Source: Balneolaceae bacterium
GTDB taxonomy: Bacteria > Bacteroidota > Rhodothermia > Balneolales > Balneolaceae
Assembly: GCA_020832415.1 (NCBI GenBank)
Contig: JAFIES010000023.1
Location: forward strand, 1-34,831
Direction: 5' to 3'
Length of the DNA stretch: 34,831 nucleotides
Below the pieces are notes generated by a model. The model was not told where the DNA came from and searched no databases. It saw only the letters and a list, made by a program, of their open reading frames with translations. The number at the start of each line of letters is the position of its first letter. Within the stretch, counting starts at the first letter, position 1. The position numbers and the translations under genes are program-made. Shown here piece by piece: positions 16,766 to 25,635 of the stretch.

Positions 16766-18499
16766 ATGCCTGAAATTTTCATAGACGGTCACCGATACGA
16801 ATTTGAAGGTGATCACAAAGTATTACAGTTTATACAGGATCTTGGAAAAGAAGTACCCTTTTTCTGTTATCACCCGTCGATGACAGCACCGGCCAATTGC
16901 AGGCAGTGCATGGTAAAAGCCGGCCAGTATATGAAAGATCGTGAAACCGGTGATTATGAAGTTGATGAGAATGGTGATCGCGTAATTCGGTGGTTTCCAA
17001 AACTGCAGACATCGTGCAACCTGATGGCAGCGGATGGTATGGTTATCCTCACTCAGGAAACCGATGAACTTGTTAAAAGAGCTCAAAAAGATAATCTTGA
17101 ACTTATTCTGATAAATCACCCACTGGATTGTCCGATTTGTGATCAGGCCGGTGAATGCCCGCTTCAGATTCAAACATATAAGTACGGGCCTGAAGGCAGC
17201 CGTTTTGAAGTTAAAAAGGTACACAAACCAAAGCGCATTCAGTTGGGTCCGCGCGTTGTACTTGACGCTGAACGTTGTATTAACTGTACACGATGTACGC
17301 GTTTTACTCAGGAAATTAGCAAAACTCATCAGCTCACCATTACCTCAAGAGGTGATAAAAATTACCCGACCACTGCACCAGGAAGAGAGTTCGATGATCC
17401 CTATTCTCTAAATACCGTTGACATCTGTCCTGTTGGTGCACTGACATCAGCTGATTTTCGTTTTAAAGCGAGAGTTTGGGAAATGAATCAAACTCCAAGC
17501 ATCGACATTACAAACGGAAAAGGAACGAATATCGATCTCTGGACACGAGATAATCTCATCCTCAGGGTTACACCTCGCTACAATGCGGATGTAAATGACC
17601 ACTGGATGCCAGATGCGGGACGTGAAGCTTACAAAATATTTAACGAGAACAGAATATCACGTCCTCAGCAAAAACTGGATGGTGAGCAGGTACTTTCAAG
17701 CTGGAACAATGCGATCGCAACATTTACCGAACAAATTGAAGAAACCGACAATTCAAAAATAGTTGTGATTGCAAGTCCGCATGCATCTGTCGAAGAGAAT
17801 TATGCTCTCAGTAAATACACAAATCTTTTAGGATTAAATCAGCCGGTTTTTACTCCACACATTGAGGAAGGCACGAGAGATGATTTTCTGCTAAGTGATG
17901 ATGTAGCTCCAAATGCGAATGGCTGCCGTCTTCTCGGTTTCACAGAGCTTGATAAGGCATCCATCAAAAAAGAGATTAAAAAGGCTGAGCTTGTAGTTAT
18001 CCTCAACGATAACCTCATAGACCGTGAAGTAATAGCTGCTGATGATCTCAAAGAGAAATTTGTGGTAGTTTTTGCAACGAACAATTCAGATACATCAAAA
18101 ACCGCAGATTTGGTTATTCCAATCACAACGGCAGCAGAACATGCCGCGAGTTACGTGAATGTTGATGGGCGAATTCAGCGAACCTATCGTGCAAAAGAGA
18201 CCAAATACACCGATCGCAGATTGGATCTTGAAATGTCAGAAGGCCGGCTTGATCGTTACGGAACCAATTTTGATAACTGGGTAACCGAAGATAATAAGGT
18301 AGACTGCCTACCGGTTTGGGCATTCATAAACAGTTTAGCTGAAAGCTCCGGCCTTGAACTGAATTTTAGTGATGGCAGAGAGATCATGGATGAAATAGCT
18401 TCCACTGTAGATAGTTTTTCAGGTGTGAGTTACGCAGCTATGGACGAACAATCCGGGATTCAACTATCGATCAAAAAAGAAACTTCAACGAGTAAATAA
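16766..18499 (+). CDS. nuoG: NADH-quinone oxidoreductase subunit G, short form
   Basis: This 577-residue subunit relays electrons through several iron-sulfur clusters. The N-terminal [2Fe-2S] ligands are Cys34, Cys45, Cys48 and Cys84. The HPLDCPICDQAGEC segment (His plus three Cys) and CINCTRC followed by VDICPVGAL give clusters N5 and N4. The molybdopterin-type domain is degenerate and short; E. coli NuoG is about 900 residues. The N7 ligand motif expected after TPSI is absent. Residues 54-76 form an acidic insertion between the third and fourth [2Fe-2S] ligands. It is cytosolic, in the NADH-oxidising module. Confidence 0.94.
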   Translation: MPEIFIDGHRYEFEGDHKVLQFIQDLGKEVPFFCYHPSMTAPANCRQCMVKAGQYMKDRETGDYEVDENGDRVIRWFPKLQTSCNLMAADGMVILTQETDELVKRAQKDNLELILINHPLDCPICDQAGECPLQIQTYKYGPEGSRFEVKKVHKPKRIQLGPRVVLDAERCINCTRCTRFTQEISKTHQLTITSRGDKNYPTTAPGREFDDPYSLNTVDICPVGALTSADFRFKARVWEMNQTPSIDITNGKGTNIDLWTRDNLILRVTPRYNADVNDHWMPDAGREAYKIFNENRISRPQQKLDGEQVLSSWNNAIATFTEQIEETDNSKIVVIASPHASVEENYALSKYTNLLGLNQPVFTPHIEEGTRDDFLLSDDVAPNANGCRLLGFTELDKASIKKEIKKAELVVILNDNLIDREVIAADDLKEKFVVVFATNNSDTSKTADLVIPITTAAEHAASYVNVDGRIQRTYRAKETKYTDRRLDLEMSEGRLDRYGTNFDNWVTEDNKVDCLPVWAFINSLAESSGLELNFSDGREIMDEIASTVDSFSGVSYAAMDEQSGIQLSIKKETSTSK

Positions 18500-18511
18500 C
18501 CAATAAAGGGG

Positions 18512-19513
18512 ATGGCAGAAGTAACCGCTACATCATACATCGTTTTGGGAACAGCACTCTTTATGCTGCTGAATTCTGCAGCGATAACAGTATATGCTGA
18601 ACGACGAGTAGCCGCATTCATTCAAAACAGAGTGGGACCAAACAGAGTAGGGCCTTTAGGTCTGCTTCAACCAATTGCTGATGTTGTTAAACTTCTCCTC
18701 AAGGAAGATGTAACACCTACTCATGGAAACCGTTTTTTACACACACTGGCACCGGTTATTCCGGTTGTAACCGCATTAATGACTGTAGCTGTAATACCGT
18801 TTGGCGATGGTATCTATGCAACTGATATTAATGCCGGCGTGCTTTACCTGTTAGCAGTGGCATCATTAAGTGTATACGGTGTTACATTGGCCGGCTGGGC
18901 TTCTAACAGTAAATATTCACTTCTTGGCGGATTGAGAGCAGCTGCCCAGATGATTAGTTACGAATTACCGCTTGGTATGGCTGTAGCATCTGTGGTGATT
19001 TTTGTAGGCTCCCTTAGCGTTGTTGATATCGCTCTTGCCCAAGAAACATGGTGGTTTGTATTTTTGAACCCGCTTGGTGCGATTATCTTCATTATTGCAG
19101 CATTCGCCGAAAGTAACAGAACACCGTTTGACCTTGTTGAAGCTGAACAGGAACTTGTTGGTGGATTCCATACAGAATACAGCTCTATGAAATTCGGGAT
19201 GTTTTTCCTTGCAGAGTATATGCACGTAGTGATCAACTCTATGCTGATGGTTACATTCTTCTTTGGCAGTTACCATTTACCGTTTGCAGGTTACTGGCTG
19301 CCAGAGCTCTCCCCTGTATTAAAAGGGATATTAGATGTGAGTGTTTTTGTTGGTAAAACAGCGTTCTTTGTATTCCTGTTTATCTGGGTTAGATGGACAA
19401 TTCCAAGATTCAAATTTAATCAGGTAATGAAACTTGGATGGTCTAAATTGCTGCCCCTGAGTATTATCAATTTTATCGTAATTGCGGCTATCCTCTATTT
19501 CATAGTGGGATAA
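18512..19513 (+). CDS. nuoH: NADH-quinone oxidoreductase subunit H
   Basis: This 333-residue polytopic membrane protein (about eight hydrophobic segments) links the quinone chamber to the proton-pumping arm of complex I. The conserved motifs ERRVAAFIQNRVGPNRVGP near residue 30 and AESNRTPFDLVEAEQELVGG in the middle are present. The ATG directly follows an AAAGGGG run, which is unusually close for a ribosome binding site. It is the last gene of this nuo run, and an intrinsic terminator follows 30 bp after the stop. Confidence 0.96.
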   Translation: MAEVTATSYIVLGTALFMLLNSAAITVYAERRVAAFIQNRVGPNRVGPLGLLQPIADVVKLLLKEDVTPTHGNRFLHTLAPVIPVVTALMTVAVIPFGDGIYATDINAGVLYLLAVASLSVYGVTLAGWASNSKYSLLGGLRAAAQMISYELPLGMAVASVVIFVGSLSVVDIALAQETWWFVFLNPLGAIIFIIAAFAESNRTPFDLVEAEQELVGGFHTEYSSMKFGMFFLAEYMHVVINSMLMVTFFFGSYHLPFAGYWLPELSPVLKGILDVSVFVGKTAFFVFLFIWVRWTIPRFKFNQVMKLGWSKLLPLSIINFIVIAAILYFIVG

Positions 19514-19543
19514 AAGCTCAACAAACTTTCTCATATTTTATTC

Positions 19544-19578
19544 AAGCCCTGATCTTTAACAAGTTTCAGGGCTTTTTT
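19544..19578 (+). terminator. intrinsic terminator after nuoH
   Basis: The arms AAGCCCTGA (19544-19552) and TCAGGGCTT (19566-19574) form a perfect 9-bp stem with a 13-nt loop, followed by a run of T (19573-19578). Its U-tract shares bases with the stop codon of the convergent gene. It closes the nuo transcript after nuoH, so nuoI and later subunits are not co-transcribed from here. Confidence 0.85.
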
Positions 19579-20227
19579 ATGTGGCATCCCAAAGTGGTTT
19601 CCCAAGAAATGATGAAAGCTGTTGCGCATCGTTTCGAAGTATATTTCCATTTCCGTGATCAACAACATTTATGCGGGTGCCATCTTTTAATACAAGATTT
19701 AGTTCATAACTGTAATAGGAACTTTTGTCGCTTCTGACGAACTCTTTTATGAGCTGAAGAGCATAAACATCATTGATTGGAGCGAGGCTTTTTGTAGCAA
19801 CACGCTCAGTTGTGTGATCCGGTTTCTTCCACCCTTTCCAATAGAATCCTTTCATTTTGTCGAATACAACCGGTTTGCCGTAATGATAGTACATGAAAGA
19901 CCCTGCCGCAAAGAATATGAACCCAAATCCGGCAACAAAAAACATATCTTTCGTATCCTGAAATTCAGCCGTTGATAGAATCAGAGTAGGTACTGCCAGG
20001 CCAACAATCATAAAAATGAACGTAAATATCCTTGCTCCAATCGACATTTTAAATTCTGCACGATTAAAGCCATCGCTATGGTATTTATGTGTTTTAAAAT
20101 TTGAGCCGCCACGTACAACGGGGTCCCAACTAATTGTGTTGGCAAGAGGGTCATTAAACTTTGCTGTGTTTAATGGTTCGGGAGCTTTAGCGATAGATTT
20201 GGCAAACGATTTTAACTTTTCAAGCAT
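19577..20227 (-). CDS. membrane protein of unknown function
   Basis: I do not recognise a named family for this 216-residue protein. A basic N-terminal region of about 80 residues is followed by two membrane segments (about 85-105 and 115-135). The soluble C-terminal half resembles a pleckstrin-homology-like beta fold, with segments such as YELNLVLKDGTRINVVDHG and a final SSFLGKPLWD. Proteins ending in a similar LxxFLGxPxWD stretch occur as hypothetical genes in diverse bacteria (memory, not checked). It is convergent with nuoH and 94 bp downstream of the E1 gene on the same strand. Confidence 0.75.
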   Translation of the reverse strand: MLEKLKSFAKSIAKAPEPLNTAKFNDPLANTISWDPVVRGGSNFKTHKYHSDGFNRAEFKMSIGARIFTFIFMIVGLAVPTLILSTAEFQDTKDMFFVAGFGFIFFAAGSFMYYHYGKPVVFDKMKGFYWKGWKKPDHTTERVATKSLAPINDVYALQLIKEFVRSDKSSYYSYELNLVLKDGTRINVVDHGNGNILRNDAQQLSSFLGKPLWDAT

Positions 20228-20257
20228 AATTTGTTGATGTGAATTTCAATTAGTGGA

Positions 20258-20286
20258 ATTTCTGAATATAGTTTTTTTTCAGAAAT
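20258..20286. repeat. inverted repeat downstream of the E1 gene
   Basis: ATTTCTGAA (20258-20266) and TTCAGAAAT (20278-20286) form a perfect 9-bp stem with an 11-nt loop between the E1 stop (20322) and the next minus-strand gene (start 20227). On the minus strand no U-run follows the stem, so it is at best a weak terminator or an mRNA-end structure. Confidence 0.35.
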
Positions 20287-20321
20287 CACAAATTATGCTT
20301 TATAAGGGAGGAGACTATCCG

Positions 20322-22727
20322 TCAGAGAGGATATTTGGCCGGATTGGTCTCATGCATCATCTGGTATACTTTTTCGAGTATATCTTCAGCACTTGGCTTG
20401 GAGAAATAGTCACCATCTGATGCGTAAGCCGGCCGATGTGCATATGCTGTTATACACTCTGCCTTGCTGTCCAGATAGTGATATCCATCATGCTCATCCA
20501 GTACTGTTTGCATCATATACGCTGTAGCCCCACCGGGTACATCCTCATCAACAAATAGTATTCTGTTTGTCTTTTTGAGCGATTCAAGAATTATTCTGTT
20601 TGTATCGAAAGGGAGTAGAGTTCTTACATCAATTAACTCTACTGAAATATTAAGCTCGTTAAATTCCGGTACTAAACTATCTATGATGTTGAGCGTAGAG
20701 CCGTATGAAACAATAGTAATATCAGTTCCTTCATGCAGAACCTTGGGGATTCCAAGAGGGGTAGTAAATTCACCCAAATTTGAAGGCATCATCTCTTTGA
20801 GCCTGTATCCGTTCAGAGGTTCAATTACCAGTGCAGGGTCATCACCCTGCATCAATGTGTTATAGAATCCTGCAGCATCTGTGAGGTTTCTTGGCACGCA
20901 TACGTGCACTCCGCGAAGTCCATGTACAATCATGCCCATTGGTGAACCGGCATGCCATATTCCTTCAAGCCGATGACCACGGGTCCTCACAATTAATGGA
21001 TAGGCCTGGCCTCCCTTTGTTCTGTAACGCAGAGTTGCTACATCATCACTTAACCCTTGAAAACAGTACATCAGGTAATCCAAATATTGGATCTCAGCAA
21101 TAGGTCTGAGCCCCCGGAGAGACATCCCTATCCCCTGCCCGAGAATTGTGGCTTCCCGTATACCTGTATCACTTACCCGTACTTCGCCATATTTCTCCTG
21201 CATGCCTTCAAGGCCAAGGTTCACATCACCCAGTTTCCCAACATCTTCACCAAACACGAGCGTATTCGGGTATTTGGTAAAAAGTGCATCAAAATTATTT
21301 CTGAGAACTACCCGTCCATCAGCTCTTTTTGCGGATTCATCATAAACCGGTTCAATCTCCTCAATCTGTACCGGTGATTTCGGTGTTTCGCTGTAGAGAT
21401 GTGAATGATATAATTCGCGATTTATTCCCGCTTGCTTTTCCATCCACTCGGTCAGTGTCTCTTTTGCGGATGATTCTTCGCCTCTGAGCAGCATGGCCGA
21501 ACGGCGTACAATCGTCATCACATCTCTGCGAATGAGTTTGTTTTTTCGCGCAAGAGATGTGCGTAATTCACGAAGTTTATCAATTTCCGGGTGTGCATTT
21601 ACACAATCATCAAGTACGCTTACAGCTTCGTTTTTCAACTCAAGAATTGGTTCCTGAAACTTTTTCCACGCTTTTTTTTGCTCGCTCAGTACTTCTTCGC
21701 GAGCTTCTTCATCAATGGAATTGAGCTCTTCTTCAGTGGCAATTTCTTCTTTAAGTATCCAGTTTCTAAACTGAACAATACAGCAGTAGTCAGTTTCCCA
21801 TTCAAGGCGTTCATCGTCTTTGTAGCGTTCATGCGAACCGGATGTAGAATGACCGAGCGGCTGTGTAACCTCTTCAACGTGAACCAATACCGGTACATGC
21901 TCTTCTCTTGCTATAACCTCGGCTTCATTATATACTTCAATCAGCCCTTCGTAATCCCATGCATTTGCATTAAATATTTCGAACCCCGGTTCTCTTTTGG
22001 TTCGCTTAAAACCACGCAGCGCCTTTGAAATACTCTCTTTAGTGGTCTGATATTTTTTTGAAACAGAAATACCGTAGCCATCATCCCAAACAGATAGCAC
22101 CATAGGCACCTGAAGTACTCCTGCTGCATTCAGGGTTTCCCAAAATAAGCCTTCTGAGGTACTTGCATCACCGATAGTACCCCAGGCAATCTCATTGCCG
22201 TTATTTGAGAATTCATTCCAGTCACTTAGTTCATCACAATTTCGGTAAACTTTGGAAGCCTGAGCGAGCCCAAGCAGCCTTGGCATTTGCCCGGCAGTGG
22301 GCGACATATCAGCCGAAGTATTCTTCCGCTTGGTCTGCTCTATCCATGTACCATCCTTGTTGATCAGCCGGGTTGCAAAATGGGAGTTCATCTGCCGGCC
22401 TGCAGAGTTCGGGTCTTCATTTTCATCAGGATTAGCGTAAACCTGCGCAAAAAATTCAGCAATGGTCAGCTCACCAATTGCCATCATAAAGGTTTGATCA
22501 CGATAATAGCCCGACCTGAAGTCTCCATTTTTGAAGAACTTAGCCATTACAATTTGAGGCAATTCTTTGCCATCGCCAAAAATTCCGAATTTGGCTTTGC
22601 CAGTGAGTACTTCTTTTCGTCCAAGATGCGACATCTCTCTGCTAACACGGGCAAGCCTGTAATCTTTCAGGATTTCCTCTGTTTGCTTCTTCGAGTATTC
22701 TACTTGAATCGCTTCTTTGGATGTCAT
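20322..22727 (-). CDS. fused alpha-beta E1 of branched-chain 2-oxoacid dehydrogenase
   Basis: This protein decarboxylates 2-oxo acids with thiamine diphosphate and acylates the E2 lipoyl domain. The alpha half (to about residue 310) has the thiamine motif GDASTSEG near 186-193 and DDGYGIS near 215-221, plus the HSTSGS phosphorylation-loop equivalent near 293. A charged helical linker of about 150 residues follows. The beta half begins near 471 with VVLRNNFDALF and includes FGEDVG and the DxRTLLPFD segment. Separate alpha and beta genes are usual elsewhere; the fusion is known in Bacteroidota-like groups. I use the ATG at 22727 (801 residues); an in-frame GTG lies two codons upstream. No E2 or E3 gene is in the window. 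Confidence 0.92.
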   Translation of the reverse strand: MTSKEAIQVEYSKKQTEEILKDYRLARVSREMSHLGRKEVLTGKAKFGIFGDGKELPQIVMAKFFKNGDFRSGYYRDQTFMMAIGELTIAEFFAQVYANPDENEDPNSAGRQMNSHFATRLINKDGTWIEQTKRKNTSADMSPTAGQMPRLLGLAQASKVYRNCDELSDWNEFSNNGNEIAWGTIGDASTSEGLFWETLNAAGVLQVPMVLSVWDDGYGISVSKKYQTTKESISKALRGFKRTKREPGFEIFNANAWDYEGLIEVYNEAEVIAREEHVPVLVHVEEVTQPLGHSTSGSHERYKDDERLEWETDYCCIVQFRNWILKEEIATEEELNSIDEEAREEVLSEQKKAWKKFQEPILELKNEAVSVLDDCVNAHPEIDKLRELRTSLARKNKLIRRDVMTIVRRSAMLLRGEESSAKETLTEWMEKQAGINRELYHSHLYSETPKSPVQIEEIEPVYDESAKRADGRVVLRNNFDALFTKYPNTLVFGEDVGKLGDVNLGLEGMQEKYGEVRVSDTGIREATILGQGIGMSLRGLRPIAEIQYLDYLMYCFQGLSDDVATLRYRTKGGQAYPLIVRTRGHRLEGIWHAGSPMGMIVHGLRGVHVCVPRNLTDAAGFYNTLMQGDDPALVIEPLNGYRLKEMMPSNLGEFTTPLGIPKVLHEGTDITIVSYGSTLNIIDSLVPEFNELNISVELIDVRTLLPFDTNRIILESLKKTNRILFVDEDVPGGATAYMMQTVLDEHDGYHYLDSKAECITAYAHRPAYASDGDYFSKPSAEDILEKVYQMMHETNPAKYPL

Positions 22728-22787
22728 AAACACGTATCGCTATTTCTTAATCAGTTAATACCGGCAAAACCTCTGATGGGCGCGGTT

Positions 22788-22816
22788 ATAATAACAGGTT
22801 CTTCTACTATTTACAA
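22788..22816 (-). promoter_or_regulatory. promoter for the E1 gene
   Basis: On the minus strand TTGTAA (22816-22811), a 17-bp spacer and TATTAT (22793-22788) make a good sigma70-like pair. The expected start near 22781 gives a leader of about 54 nt before the ATG at 22727. The call is by eye. Confidence 0.5.
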
Positions 22817-22860
22817 AACAGATATCATCTGCATTGCTTCTTGTTGAGCACGTTATAAAC

Positions 22861-22889
22861 TAAATCAGCTGGTTATGTTTACTGATTTA
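22861..22889 (-). terminator. possible terminator of fumC
   Basis: TAAATCAG (22861-22868) and CTGATTTA (22882-22889) are perfect 8-bp arms around a 13-nt loop. The structure overlaps the fumC stop codon and is followed on the minus strand by a GTTTATAA stretch, a poor U-tract. It may be a weak terminator or a 3'-end stabiliser. Confidence 0.35.
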
Positions 22890-24278
22890 TTCCGTAAATC
22901 CGCCTTTGGTCATATTCATCGGATTCAAAGCGTGTTTCAGCTCATCATCAGATAAGTCAGTCATTTCTCGGGCCACGTCCAAAACCGATCTGTTCTCAGC
23001 AAATGCGGTTTTTGCAATTTTTGCGGCCTTATCGTAGCCAATTAACGGATTTAATGCTGTTACAAGAATTGGATTTTTTCCTACCATATCCTGAATAACT
23101 TCTTCCCTGGCAATTAGTCCGCTAACAGATTTATCGGCGAAATTTCGTGCGGCATTTGCAAGAATTTCAATCGACTGGAGAAGATTGTGAGCAACTACAG
23201 GCAGCATCACATTCAGCTCGAAATTTCCGGATTGACCTGCAATTGTAATGACCGAATCATTACCAATTACTTGAGCGCTTACCATGGTAAGGGATTCTTC
23301 TATTACCGGATTTACTTTGCCCGGCATGATTGATGAGCCCGGCTGCAGTGCCATCAGCTGAACTTCACCCAGCCCGCCATTTGGACCTGAATTCATCCAT
23401 CTGAAATCATTGCCGATTTTAAGCAGTGATACAGCAAGAGTTTTTAACTGGCCCGAAAGTTCAACAGGTGCATCTACGGTTGACTGTGCTTCAAAATGGT
23501 TCTCTGCTTCTATGAACTTCTCACCGGTAGATGAGGAAACATCTTCGGCAAACAGTTTGCCAAAATCTTTGTGAGTATTAATACCTGTTCCAACTGCAGT
23601 GCCACCCTGGGGAAGTTCTCTCATTCTTACCAAAGCCGATTCAATTCGCTCAATAGCCAGCTCTATCTGGCGGGCATAGCCACTAAACTCCTGCTGAATG
23701 GTAACAGGCATGGCATCCATTAAGTGCGTACGGCCTGTTTTTACCACATGTTTAAGTTCATCACCTTTTTCTGTGATGGTTTTGTGCAGATGTTTCAATG
23801 CAGGTATCAGGTGACTTTGAACGGCAAGCACGGCCGATATTCGGATAGCTGTTGGGATTACATCATTTGAGCTTTGCCCGAAATTTACATGATCGTTCGG
23901 GTGAATAGTTACATCTGTTCCCGATTTTAGTTCATTCGCTCTTTTTGAAATAATCTCATTGGCGTTCATATTGGTTGATGTACCTGAGCCGGTCTGAAAA
24001 ATATCCAGAACAAAATCGTCGTCAAATTTATTGGCCACTATTTCTTCTGATGCTTTCTCAATAGCTTCAGCAACTTTTTCATCCAGCAACCCAAGTTTGG
24101 CGTTTACTCTTGCAGCTGCGTGCTTAACCCTGCCCACTGCAGAGATAAAAACCGGGCTAAACCCTATTCCACTTATTTTAAAGTTTTCGAATGCCCTCTG
24201 TGTTTGAGCTCCGTAGTATGCATTTATGGGCACTTTAACTTCGCCCATTGAATCTTTTTCTATGCGAAAATCTGCCAT
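22887..24278 (-). CDS. fumC: class II fumarate hydratase
   Basis: This 463-residue enzyme converts fumarate to malate in the TCA cycle. The family signature GSSIMPGKVNP near residue 316 contains the catalytic Ser loop. GSGTSTNMNANE and the HPNDHVNFGQSSND segment mark fumarase rather than aspartase or argininosuccinate lyase, as does TGRTHLMDAMP. It is an iron-independent homotetramer by family knowledge. The ATG is preceded by AGGAGA about 10 nt upstream, one of the few clear Shine-Dalgarno sites here. It appears monocistronic. Confidence 0.95.
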   Translation of the reverse strand: MADFRIEKDSMGEVKVPINAYYGAQTQRAFENFKISGIGFSPVFISAVGRVKHAAARVNAKLGLLDEKVAEAIEKASEEIVANKFDDDFVLDIFQTGSGTSTNMNANEIISKRANELKSGTDVTIHPNDHVNFGQSSNDVIPTAIRISAVLAVQSHLIPALKHLHKTITEKGDELKHVVKTGRTHLMDAMPVTIQQEFSGYARQIELAIERIESALVRMRELPQGGTAVGTGINTHKDFGKLFAEDVSSSTGEKFIEAENHFEAQSTVDAPVELSGQLKTLAVSLLKIGNDFRWMNSGPNGGLGEVQLMALQPGSSIMPGKVNPVIEESLTMVSAQVIGNDSVITIAGQSGNFELNVMLPVVAHNLLQSIEILANAARNFADKSVSGLIAREEVIQDMVGKNPILVTALNPLIGYDKAAKIAKTAFAENRSVLDVAREMTDLSDDELKHALNPMNMTKGGFTE

Positions 24279-24497
24279 GATTATTTGTTCTCCTATAAAA
24301 ATTTCTTTCCTAATAAGGTAGGATTTTTATCACAGAAATTGAAGGAAAACAAGGTAAATAGACGTTATAATTGTCTGGGTTCTAATCCGCTGTTGCAGTC
24401 AATACAGCGAGAAAATAAGTGGTAAGAAATGAATAATTTGTGGGGATTTTTTCTCAGAGAATAAAAATGTCCGATCAAGAAGAGATTAAGGCACCTT
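24279..24497. other. intergenic region upstream of fumC
   Basis: This 219-bp gap separates the GNAT gene stop from fumC (both minus). It holds the fumC leader and one hairpin, CGCTGT (24388-24393) with ACAGCG (24404-24409), which lacks a U-tract on either side. I found no RNA gene or open frame with convincing features. Confidence 0.4.
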
Positions 24498-25631
24498 TTA
24501 AAGTTTTTTGCTGTACATCCGGTAGCGCTTATCAATGGTACCGCCAATTTTTTCTGCAACTCTTACCATTTGGATATTATTTTCAAGTATCCAGCCAACC
24601 TCTGATGAGTAGACATCTTTTTTGAGTCCGTTCTCAATAGCCTCTCTGTGCAGGAGCACATCAATTCCCTTACCTTGATATTCCGGTAAAACACCCATCA
24701 GAGCAGTTCTGATTTTGTTGATTTTATTCTTGTTCCACAAGATTTTAAAAATACCGAATGGCAGCAATCGCCCGTTCATATTTCTGAAAATCTGATTGTA
24801 ATCCGGAAGGGCAACTGAAAAACCAACCGGTTTGCCATCAATTTCTGCAATGTGAGCAAAATCATCATCCACTATAGTTTTCAAATCTGCTGCAAGTGCA
24901 TCAAACTCTTCAGTACTAAGCGGTATAAATCCCCAGTTATTTTTCCAGGAGCTGTTAAAAATTTCACGAATTATTTTTACTTCGTCTCTAATTTTTTTCA
25001 GCTTAATTTTACGGATGCTAATTCCCGGAAGCCTCTTTTTAACGATCTCCACTGCTCTTGTTGCACGATCTCTGTCAACCGAGTCTTGTGTAACCAAATA
25101 GGTCAATAGATCCATCTCCTTTTGATAACCCGCATTGGTAATTAATTTATCGTAGTACGGTTTATTGTAGGGCATTAGAATGGAGGGATATTTATCGAAT
25201 CCCTCAACAAGTACACCAATTTCATCCATCATTCCCGGGTTTGCGGGGCCAAGAACCTGTTCCATACCTTGTTCACGCAACCAGTCTTCAGCTACTTTAA
25301 ATAACAGGTCTGATGTTTCTACTTTATCAACAGATTCAAAGAAGCCAAAAAAACCTGTTTTTGTATTGTGATATCGATTATATCTGTGATCGATAATCGC
25401 GGCGATTCTGCCAGCAGGTTTATCATTCAGAGTGGCATTGAAAAATGCAATTTCCGCATTGTTGAAGAATGGATTCTTTTCAGGATTCAGCAGTTTTTTC
25501 TGCTCTATCAGAAGAGGTGCAACCCAAAATTGATCGTCTTTGTAATGATTATATGGAAAATGAACGAAACTTTTTTTCTCATCTTTTGTGGTAACAAAAG
25601 TTATTTGGTGAGTATTAGGTTTCTTTTTCAC
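24498..25631 (-). CDS. GNAT-fold acyltransferase next to serine palmitoyltransferase
   Basis: This 377-residue protein has two GNAT-like halves. The first contains GRIAAIIDHRYN and a TGFFGFFES strand (about 74-101), then GPANPGMMDEIGVLVEGFD (128-146). The second has the acyl-CoA motif QGKGI at 319-323 and the closing EVGWILENN segment near 344. It starts with GTG, 4 bp after the spt stop, so the two are almost certainly co-translated. By context it is a candidate sphinganine N-acyltransferase: a GNAT-like fold is reported for the bacterial ceramide synthase bCerS of Caulobacter. The substrate is inferred only; ordinary small-amine acetylation is the alternative. Confidence 0.8.
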   Translation of the reverse strand: MKKKPNTHQITFVTTKDEKKSFVHFPYNHYKDDQFWVAPLLIEQKKLLNPEKNPFFNNAEIAFFNATLNDKPAGRIAAIIDHRYNRYHNTKTGFFGFFESVDKVETSDLLFKVAEDWLREQGMEQVLGPANPGMMDEIGVLVEGFDKYPSILMPYNKPYYDKLITNAGYQKEMDLLTYLVTQDSVDRDRATRAVEIVKKRLPGISIRKIKLKKIRDEVKIIREIFNSSWKNNWGFIPLSTEEFDALAADLKTIVDDDFAHIAEIDGKPVGFSVALPDYNQIFRNMNGRLLPFGIFKILWNKNKINKIRTALMGVLPEYQGKGIDVLLHREAIENGLKKDVYSSEVGWILENNIQMVRVAEKIGGTIDKRYRMYSKKL

Positions 25632-25635
25632 GATC

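Noticed and set aside
21591-22028. A 145-codon plus-strand frame opposite the middle of the E1 gene.
   Set aside because: It is antisense to conserved thiamine-binding sequence; its Phe/Tyr-rich translation fits a shadow.
22728-22733. A GTG start two codons upstream of the E1 ATG.
   Set aside because: The ATG at 22727 is the stronger codon and nothing in the family requires the extra two residues; the difference does not affect the call.
22287-22847. A 186-codon plus-strand frame opposite the 5' end of the E1 gene.
   Set aside because: It runs over conserved E1 coding sequence and its promoter; the translation shows no domain and looks like antisense composition.
24378-24409. A GGTTCTAATCC stretch resembling a tRNA T-loop, next to a small hairpin.
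   Set aside because: The T-stem does not pair and no acceptor, D or anticodon arms could be built around it on either strand.
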